Below are positions 22,908 to 29,741 of a stretch of 29,741 nt of DNA, piece after piece. The stretch lies in contig NZ_CAMLJP010000085.1 of the NCBI RefSeq assembly GCF_946480385.1, positions 1 to 29,741 on the forward strand, read 5' to 3'. Positions within the stretch are counted from its first letter, which is position 1. Each line of letters begins with the position of its first letter. The translations under genes and the position numbers were made by a program. Below the pieces are notes generated by a model. That model was not told where the DNA came from. It saw only the letters and a program-made list of their open reading frames with translations, and did no database searches. Source of the stretch: an uncultured Azospirillum sp. (GTDB lineage: Bacteria > Pseudomonadota > Alphaproteobacteria > Azospirillales > Azospirillaceae).

Positions 22908-24596
22908 ATGACCAGTTCTTCTCTCTCGATCCGTGCCAAGCTGCTGATGCTGGTTGCAACAGCCAGTCTCGCCTGTTTGGCGATTGCCGGTGCCGGGCTT
23001 TATCTCAGCTATAATCGAATGTACCAGGACCGCGTCGATTCGCTGCGCTTCATGGTAGAGGCGGGACACAGCATGGCGGCACGGTTCGAAAGCGAGGTCG
23101 CGGCCGGCCACATGTCCCGTGAAGAGGCGCAGGCCCGCTTCAAGGAGGCGTTCCTCGCCATCCGCTACAGTGGAGAGGAGTATCTGTTCGCCCACACCTA
23201 CGACAGCATCGGGTTCGCCCATGCCAACAAGGCTTTGATGGGCAAGGACGTCTCCGGCATCAAGGACGCGGCGGGCGTGCCCGTCATTCCGGCGCTGATC
23301 AACGTCGTAAAGAAGAAGGGCGAGGGCACCTACGCCTATGACTGGCCGCGCACCGTCGGCGGCACCGAGACGGCTGTGAAGCTCGCCTATGTGAAGGGAT
23401 TCGAACCCTGGCGGATCTTCATCGGCACCGGCGTCTTCATCGATGACCTGTGGTCCGCCTTCCTGTCGCAGTTGTGGACCCTGCTCGGCGTTATCGGCGG
23501 GCTGGCCCTGCCGGCCATCCTGCTGCTGGCGCTGGTCGGGCACAACATAAGCGCCACCATCCGCTCGCTTGCCGGGCGGATGCGGGCGATGGCCGACGGC
23601 GACCTGACGGTCGGCTTCCCGGAAACCAGCCGCGGCGACGAACTGGGCGACATGAGCCGGGCCACCCAGGTGTTCAAGGAGAATGCCCTGGCCAAACAAA
23701 GGCTGGAGGCCGAACGGGCCGAGCAGGCCCGCCGCGCCGAGGAGGACAAGCACCGTGCCGTCGCCGCGATGGCGGACCGCTTCGAGCAGGCGGTCGGCGG
23801 CGTGATCCATGCCGTGGTGGAGGAAGCCGCCGGCATGGAAAGCCGCGCCAGCGCGGTGACCAGTGCCGCGGACCAAACCGGCAAGCTCGCCGGCGACGTG
23901 GCGGTGACCACCGGTCAGACCTCCGCCAACGTGCAAACCGTTGCCGCCGCGACCGAAGAGTTGACCAGTTCGATCGGCGAAATCAGCCGGCAGGTCGGCC
24001 AATCCTCGGAGATTGCCCGCGAGGCGGTCGGAATCGCCGAACGCGCCAACGTCAAGGTCAGCGGTCTGGCCGAGGCGGTCGAGCGGATCGGCGCCGTGGT
24101 GGAACTCATCAACTCCATCGCCAGCCAGACCAACCTGCTGGCGCTGAACGCCACCATCGAAGCCGCCCGCGCCGGAGATGCCGGGCGCGGATTCGCCGTC
24201 GTGGCGAGCGAAGTGAAGGCGCTCGCCACCCAGACGGCCAAAGCCACCGACGATATCGCCGTCCAAGTCGCCGACATCCAGTCGATGACCGGTGACGCGG
24301 TGGGCGAGTTGCAGCAGGTCGTCCGGGTCATCGGCCACATCAACGAAGTCGCGACCTCCATCGCCTCCGCCGTAGAAGAGCAGGGCGCCGCCACCCGCGA
24401 GATCAGCCGCAACATCCAGCAGGCTGCCCAGGGGACGCAGACCGTTTCCGACAGCATTGGCGGCGTCAATCGGGCGGCAAGCGAAAGCGGCAAGGTCGCC
24501 TACGAGGTCCTGGCCTCCGTCCGTCAGCTGTCCAGCCACACCGACTCGCTGAGCCAGGAGGTGAACCGCTTCCTCACGCAGGTGCGTGCGGGCTGA
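22908..24596 (+). CDS. Methyl-accepting chemotaxis protein with small Cache (sCache_2) sensor
   Basis: The 562-residue transmembrane receptor has a first helix at about 9-31 and a periplasmic sCache_2 domain (about 35-180) with [29 protein letters not shown] and [19 protein letters not shown] second helix (about 190-212), a HAMP domain (about 213-265, [15 protein letters not shown]) and a long signalling coiled coil follow. The hairpin tip that binds CheA and CheW is clear ([37 protein letters not shown]). It ends QVRAG with no CheR-docking pentapeptide. sCache_2 receptors commonly bind small carboxylates or energy-related ligands; the ligand is not readable here. AAAGGTGGTGAG precedes the ATG. 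No che genes are nearby, as usual for scattered receptors in Azospirillum-like genomes. Confidence 0.93.
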   Translation: MTSSSLSIRAKLLMLVATASLACLAIAGAGLYLSYNRMYQDRVDSLRFMVEAGHSMAARFESEVAAGHMSREEAQARFKEAFLAIRYSGEEYLFAHTYDSIGFAHANKALMGKDVSGIKDAAGVPVIPALINVVKKKGEGTYAYDWPRTVGGTETAVKLAYVKGFEPWRIFIGTGVFIDDLWSAFLSQLWTLLGVIGGLALPAILLLALVGHNISATIRSLAGRMRAMADGDLTVGFPETSRGDELGDMSRATQVFKENALAKQRLEAERAEQARRAEEDKHRAVAAMADRFEQAVGGVIHAVVEEAAGMESRASAVTSAADQTGKLAGDVAVTTGQTSANVQTVAAATEELTSSIGEISRQVGQSSEIAREAVGIAERANVKVSGLAEAVERIGAVVELINSIASQTNLLALNATIEAARAGDAGRGFAVVASEVKALATQTAKATDDIAVQVADIQSMTGDAVGELQQVVRVIGHINEVATSIASAVEEQGAATREISRNIQQAAQGTQTVSDSIGGVNRAASESGKVAYEVLASVRQLSSHTDSLSQEVNRFLTQVRAG

Positions 24597-24687
24597 CGGC
24601 ACGGCTGCACATAAAGTCGGCTTTAGCTTATTGACGTTGACTTCCCCCCTGCGCCCATGGCGAAATCGTTGGCGCAGGGGATTGTCC

Positions 24688-25164
24688 ATGACCGAACGGG
24701 ATCGGGTTTATGGCGTGACGGAACTGGCGGCGGAGTTCGACCTCACGCCGCAGGCGTTGCGCTTTTACGAAGAAAAGGGGCTGCTGACGCCGCAACGGGC
24801 CGGGGGACGGCGGGTGTTCACCTACCGCGACCGCGCCCGGCTGATGCTGATTCTCAAATTCCGGCGGGTCGGCTTCTCGCTGGAACAGATCGCCGAATAC
24901 CTCGCCCATTACCGCTCCGGCCGGCCCAGCGCCGGGCAGTACCGCGACGGCCTGCGCAAGATCCGCGCCCGCCTGACCGAGCTTGAGCACTTGCAGTCCG
25001 AAATCGCCGAGGTGATCGGCGAGCTGAAGACGATGGAGGCCGACGCCGAACGGCGGCTCGCCGCCTGCCTGCCTGAAGCCTGCCTGCCTGACGATGGCCC
25101 AAAGCAGACCGTGCCCACACAGAAGAGAAATGAACCGGGAGTGAAACGATGCTGCGCGGAATGA
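24688..25164 (+). CDS. MerR-family regulator (LiuR-like) of acyl-CoA metabolism
   Basis: The 158-residue protein starts with a winged helix-turn-helix of the MerR type (about 7-75: VYGVTELAAEFDLTPQALRF, YEEKGLLTPQR, then LMLILKFRRVGFSLEQIAEY). A dimerising coiled coil follows (about 90-130), with a short tail ending CLPEACLPDD and VKRCCAE. The TELAAEFDLTPQALRFYEE pattern is that of LiuR-like regulators, which control branched-chain amino acid or fatty acid degradation genes and sense CoA thioesters. The Cys-rich end is not a known metal site and may just be low conservation. The ATG at 24688 has GGGGA upstream. Its last 16 bases overlap the acyl-CoA ligase gene, so the two are one operon and the ligase is the likely target. 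Confidence 0.85.
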   Translation: MTERDRVYGVTELAAEFDLTPQALRFYEEKGLLTPQRAGGRRVFTYRDRARLMLILKFRRVGFSLEQIAEYLAHYRSGRPSAGQYRDGLRKIRARLTELEHLQSEIAEVIGELKTMEADAERRLAACLPEACLPDDGPKQTVPTQKRNEPGVKRCCAE

Positions 25165-26774
25165 TGATGAATGGCCCGCTGCTGGTGACGTCGATCCTGC
25201 GTCACGCGGCGCTCTACCATGCCGATACAGAGATCGTGTCGCGCACCACAGAGGGGCCGATCCACCGCTACACCTATGCCGACGCCTGGGTCCGCGCCCA
25301 GAAGCTGGCCAACGCGCTGGCGGCGCTGGGGATGCAGCCGGGCGACCGCATCGGCACGCTGGCCTGGAACGGCTACCGCCATCTGGAATGCTATTACGGC
25401 ATCGGCGGCTCGGGCATGGTCTGCCACACCATCAACCCGCGCCTGTTCCCGGAACAGATCGCCTACATCGTCAACCATGCCGAAGACCGGCTGCTGTTCA
25501 CCGACCTGACCTTCGTGCCGCTGCTGGAGGGCATCGCCCAGGAGCTGACCGGGCTGAAAGGCATCGTCGTGATGACCGACCGGGCCAACATGCCGGCCTC
25601 CAGCCTGCCCAACCTGCTGTGCTACGAGGACCTGCTGGCCGAGCAGCCCGACGGCTTCGACTGGCCGGAGCTGGACGAGAACACCGCCTGCGGCATGTGC
25701 TACACCTCCGGCACCACCGGCAACCCGAAGGGCGTGCTGTACAGCCACCGCTCCTCCTACCTGCATGCCATGGCCGCCTGCATGCCGGACGTGTTCGGTC
25801 TGTCGGCCTCGGACGTGGTGCTGCCGGTGGTGCCGATGTTCCACGTCAACGCCTGGGGCGTCCCCTATGCCGCGCCGATGGTCGGCGCCAAACTGGTCTT
25901 CCCCGGCGGCAAGCTGGACGGTGCCAGCCTGTACGAGCTGTTCGAGGCCGAAAAGGTCACCAACACCGCTGGCGTGCCGACCGTGTGGCTGGCCCTGCTG
26001 AACTGGCTGGACGCCAACAGGAAGAAGCTGACCACCATGCGCCGCATCGCCATCGGCGGCTCCGCCTGTCCGCCGGTGATGATCCAGCGCTTCCAGGAAA
26101 TGGGGGTGGAGGTTCTGCACGCCTGGGGCATGACGGAGACCAGCCCGCTCGGCCTCGCCAACATGCGGAAGGGCAAGCATCGCGGGCTGGACGCCGACGC
26201 GGCGCTGGCGCTGGCCTCCAAGCAGGGGCGGCCGATCTGCGGCGTGCAGTTCCGCGTGGTCGACGGCTCCGGCAACGATGTGCCGCGCGACGGCACCAGC
26301 TTCGGCCGTCTGCTGGTGCGCGGGCCCACTGTCTGCTCCGGCTATTTCGGCGTGACGGAAAGCCCCGCCCACCAGACGGTGCCGGGCTGGTTCGAGACCG
26401 GCGACGTGGTGACGATGGACGCCGACGGCTATGTCCAGATCGTCGACCGCACCAAGGACGTCATCAAGTCCGGCGGTGAATGGATCAGCTCCATCGATCT
26501 GGAGAACATCGCCGTCGGCCATCCCGGCGTGCAGGAAGCCGCCGCCGTCGCCGTTCCCGACGAAAAATGGGGCGAGCGCCCGGTGCTGGTCGTCGTCCGC
26601 AAGCCGGACTCCGCCCTGACCCGCGAGGAGCTGCTGGCGGTCTTCGACGGCAAGGTGGCGAAATGGTGCATCCCCGACGATGTCCGCTTTGTCGACAGCC
26701 TGCCCCACACCGCCACCGGCAAGCTGCTGAAAAGCGAGATCCGCCACATGCTGACCAGCCCGGACGGAGTGTGA
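25149..26774 (+). CDS. Acyl-CoA ligase, DmdB/AlkK-like (fatty-acid or 3-methylthiopropionate CoA ligase)
   Basis: The 541-residue cytoplasmic enzyme activates a carboxylic acid with ATP and CoA through an acyl-adenylate. ANL-superfamily motifs are in order: P-loop [12 protein letters not shown] (about 186-197), [51 protein letters not shown] and the catalytic Lys near the end in [11 protein letters not shown]. The N-terminus ([20 protein letters not shown], then DTEIVSR) matches the branch holding AlkK-type medium-chain ligases and DmdB, the 3-(methylthio)propionyl-CoA ligase. The two cannot be told apart with certainty by eye. GGGAG stands about nine bases before the ATG at 25149; MMMNG at 25161 is a possible shorter start. 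The gene overlaps the MerR gene. Confidence 0.9.
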   Translation: MLRGMMMNGPLLVTSILRHAALYHADTEIVSRTTEGPIHRYTYADAWVRAQKLANALAALGMQPGDRIGTLAWNGYRHLECYYGIGGSGMVCHTINPRLFPEQIAYIVNHAEDRLLFTDLTFVPLLEGIAQELTGLKGIVVMTDRANMPASSLPNLLCYEDLLAEQPDGFDWPELDENTACGMCYTSGTTGNPKGVLYSHRSSYLHAMAACMPDVFGLSASDVVLPVVPMFHVNAWGVPYAAPMVGAKLVFPGGKLDGASLYELFEAEKVTNTAGVPTVWLALLNWLDANRKKLTTMRRIAIGGSACPPVMIQRFQEMGVEVLHAWGMTETSPLGLANMRKGKHRGLDADAALALASKQGRPICGVQFRVVDGSGNDVPRDGTSFGRLLVRGPTVCSGYFGVTESPAHQTVPGWFETGDVVTMDADGYVQIVDRTKDVIKSGGEWISSIDLENIAVGHPGVQEAAAVAVPDEKWGERPVLVVVRKPDSALTREELLAVFDGKVAKWCIPDDVRFVDSLPHTATGKLLKSEIRHMLTSPDGV

Positions 26775-26788
26775 TCCACAAAGAAATC

Positions 26789-26816
26789 GGGCCGGACGGC
26801 ATGAACCGTCCGGCCC
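26789..26816. terminator. Perfect 11-bp hairpin at the convergent acyl-CoA ligase / glpK junction
   Basis: GGGCCGGACGG (26789-26799) pairs with CCGTCCGGCCC (26806-26816) around a 6-base loop, 15 bases after the ligase stop. For a minus-strand transcript it is followed by GATTTCTTTG, so it could also stop glpK read-through. Confidence 0.7.
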
Positions 26817-26819
26817 AGT

Positions 26820-26914
26820 GTCCTCGCGGGAGTGGCGAGGACGACGCACCCGAGGGAGGAGCGCGCAACCAAGGTCAATCTACTGACAGACGAAGAAGGC
26901 GACTTGTTCGTCTG
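26820..26914. repeat. Two further stem-loops in the convergent gap
   Basis: GTCCTCGC (26820-26827) pairs with GCGAGGAC (26835-26842) around 7 bases, and CAGACGAA (26887-26894) pairs with TTCGTCTG (26907-26914) around 12 bases. The second sits close to the glpK stop and may be its terminator. No gene lies here. Confidence 0.5.
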
Positions 26915-26952
26915 CGCCACAATTCCTGCAAATTCCGTCCGACGAGATTTTT

Positions 26953-28446
<1,494 letters not shown>

Positions 28447-28481
28447 GGAAGCGTTCCCTCGTGATTTCTTGCGCTTTTATA

Positions 28482-28625
28482 CCCTCTCCCGCCCCGGGAG
28501 AGGGAGGGACCCGCCGCAGGCGGGAGGGTGAGGGGTGATCCGAACATGGATTTCTATCCTTGGATCACCCCTCACCCTTCCCATGCTCCGCATGGGCCCC
28601 TTCCCTCTCCCAGGGCGGGAGAGGG
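28482..28625. repeat. Long intergenic inverted-repeat element
   Basis: The ends CCCTCTCCCGCCC (28482-28494) and GGGCGGGAGAGGG (28613-28625) are perfectly complementary. So are inner arms of 16 bases at 28526-28541 and 28562-28577 (GGGTGAGGGGTGATCC and its complement), leaving a 20-base loop. Local hairpins occur inside, such as CCCATG-CTCCG-CATGGG (28580-28596) and CCCGCC-GCA-GGCGGG. This matches the widespread BIME/REP-like extragenic palindromes with gggagggtgagggg motifs. It is not similar to anything else in this window. Confidence 0.8.
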
Positions 28626-28684
28626 GAAATAAGAAAGAGGCGACGGCCTGTCTTTTAAAGATTAACCGCCGCCCCAGGGTCACC

Positions 28685-28711
28685 TCCGGCGCAACCAGGA
28701 CGCCCGCCGGA
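28685..28711 (-). terminator. Weak stem-loop after the glycerol-binding protein gene
   Basis: TCCGGCG (28685-28691) pairs with CGCCGGA (28705-28711) around a 13-base loop, about 28 bases past the stop at 28739. No T-run follows, so it is more likely a transcript-end stabiliser than a terminator. Confidence 0.3.
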
Positions 28712-28738
28712 AGGGAGAACCCGTCACCGCATCCCGGA

Positions 28739-29741
28739 TCAGCGGGCGCGGCCTTCCTTCCAGGCCTTCAGCAGGTCGTCATAGGCAACGGTCTCGCCCT
28801 TCGGCTTCTCGTTGGCCAGCTTCGGCTTCGGCGCGCCCGGCTTGTCGAACCAGACCTTGGCGTCCTCCGGCTTGTTCAGCTGCGGGGCGCACTCGCCGCC
28901 GATCTTGGCGCGCTCCATGCGGGCCATGACCTGCTCCATCTGGTCGGCCAGATTGTCCATCGCCTGCTGCGGGGTGCGCTCACCCGTGACCGCCTCGGCG
29001 ATGTTCTGCCACCACAGCGGGGCCAGCTTCGGATAGTCCGGCACGTTGGTGCCGGTCGGCGTCCAGGCGACGCGGGCCGGGCTGCGGTAGAACTCGACCA
29101 GACCGCCCAACTGCGGCGCGACCTTGGTCATCGCCTCGGACTGGATGTCGCTTTCGCGGATCGGGGTCAGGCCGACCAGCGTCTTCTTCAGCGACGCGGT
29201 CTTCGACACGGTGAACTGGGCATAGAGCCAGGCGGCCTTGCGGCGCTCCAGCGGAGTGGACTTCAGCAGCGTCCAGGAACCGACGTCCTGATAGCCCAGC
29301 TTCATGCCTTCCTGCCAGTACGGGCCGTGCGGCGAGGGGGCCATGCGCCACTTCGGCGAACCGTCCTCGTTGACGACCGGCAGGCCCTTCTTGGTCATGT
29401 CGGCGGTGAAGGCGGTGTACCAGAAGATCTGCTGGGCGATCTGGCCCTGGGCCGGCACCGGGCCGGCTTCGCCGAAGGTCATGCCGGTGGCTTCCTTGGG
29501 CGCGTACTTCTTCATCCAGTCGACGTACTTGGTCAGCGCGTAGACCGCGGCCGGCGAGTTGGTGGCGCCACCGCGCGCGACGGACGCGCCCACCGGCGTG
29601 CACTTGTCGGCCGCCACGCGGATGCCCCACTCGTCGATCGGCAGGCCGTTGGGTGCGCCGATGTCGGCGGTGCCGGCCATCGACAGCCAGGCGTCGGTGA
29701 AGCGCCAGCCCAGCGACGGATCCTTCTTGCCGTAGTCCATG
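28739..29741 (-). CDS. Glycerol-type sugar ABC transporter substrate-binding protein, C-terminal part
   Basis: The gene continues beyond the right edge; the visible 333 or so residues are the C-terminal part of a large family-1 periplasmic binding protein. Landmarks include DYGKKDPSLGWRFTDAWLSM, GTADIGAPNGLPIDEWGIRV, MKLGYQDVGSWTLL and the long charged tail NKPEDAKVWFDKPGAPKPKL. That extended tail is typical of the GlpV-type glycerol importer component described in Rhizobium leguminosarum, and the neighbouring glpK supports glycerol as ligand. The remaining transporter genes (permeases, ATPases) should lie to the right. The apparent ATG at 29740 is an internal methionine, not the start. Confidence 0.85.
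   Translation of the reverse strand, partial: MDYGKKDPSLGWRFTDAWLSMAGTADIGAPNGLPIDEWGIRVAADKCTPVGASVARGGATNSPAAVYALTKYVDWMKKYAPKEATGMTFGEAGPVPAQGQIAQQIFWYTAFTADMTKKGLPVVNEDGSPKWRMAPSPHGPYWQEGMKLGYQDVGSWTLLKSTPLERRKAAWLYAQFTVSKTASLKKTLVGLTPIRESDIQSEAMTKVAPQLGGLVEFYRSPARVAWTPTGTNVPDYPKLAPLWWQNIAEAVTGERTPQQAMDNLADQMEQVMARMERAKIGGECAPQLNKPEDAKVWFDKPGAPKPKLANEKPKGETVAYDDLLKAWKEGRAR

Noticed and set aside
22737..24689. Long minus-strand open frame opposite the chemotaxis receptor gene
   Set aside because: It mirrors codon bias of the real plus-strand gene, a common effect in GC-rich DNA, and has no recognisable domain.
24909..26849. Long minus-strand open frame opposite the acyl-CoA ligase gene
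   Set aside because: The composition is His/Gly/Arg/Gln-rich with no motif, while the plus strand encodes a complete ligase.
28482..28625. CRISPR or insertion-sequence remnant
   Set aside because: There is a single palindromic element with no regular repeat-spacer units and no transposase trace.

Overview
The window is a very GC-rich chromosomal segment with dense, mostly short-gapped genes. It suggests a free-living alphaproteobacterium of the Rhodospirillales, most like Azospirillum or a close relative. The clues are a Rhodobacter-type phosphatidylethanolamine methyltransferase, a CcoG under an FNR/FixK-type box, a DctB/DctD pair, a DmdB/AlkK-like acyl-CoA ligase and a glycerol ABC binding protein next to glycerol kinase. 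The taxonomic placement is inferred from gene content and style, not from a search.

Left part (1-9149). The window opens with the first codons of a LivH-type branched-chain amino acid permease (minus). It is followed by an Ala/Lys/Pro-tailed exported protein of unknown function (minus), a ROK sugar kinase (plus) and a small exported protein (minus). Next is a minus-strand envelope operon: a GT2 glycosyltransferase, a one-domain LAB_N membrane protein and an ArnT-like GT39 transferase. The last two overlap by GTGA, and the operon ends in a hairpin against the last stop codon. A DegP/HtrA-type periplasmic protease (minus) with its own terminator comes next. A plus-strand helix-turn-helix protein with a long Ala/Pro linker follows, ending in a textbook terminator, and then a tRNA-Tyr.

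Middle part (9237-20858). A soluble PAS-PAS histidine kinase (minus) faces away from ccoG (plus). The ccoG promoter carries a perfect FNR-type palindrome whose geometry moves the start codon downstream. Two unknown small plus-strand genes follow. Three minus-strand genes come next: pmtA, a hemD-like gene and a di-heme peroxidase of the MauG/MbnH type with a good Fur-box match in front of it. A plus-strand dctB-dctD pair closes this part, with no dicarboxylate transporter in view.

Right part (20836-29741). An integral-membrane GT39-like protein (minus) diverges from a methyl-accepting chemotaxis protein with a small Cache sensor (plus). A MerR regulator then overlaps an acyl-CoA ligase gene (plus). 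After a convergent gap with three stem-loops come glycerol kinase and, upstream of it on the same strand, the C-terminal part of the glycerol-type ABC substrate-binding protein. Between these two lies a 144-bp intergenic inverted-repeat element.

I found no insertion sequence, prophage, CRISPR array or plasmid-like module. The segment looks like ordinary core or shell chromosome. The best leads are regulatory (the ccoG promoter and start, the Fur-boxed peroxidase) and a few uncharacterised proteins with unusual architecture. I do not see a clearly novel multi-gene system.
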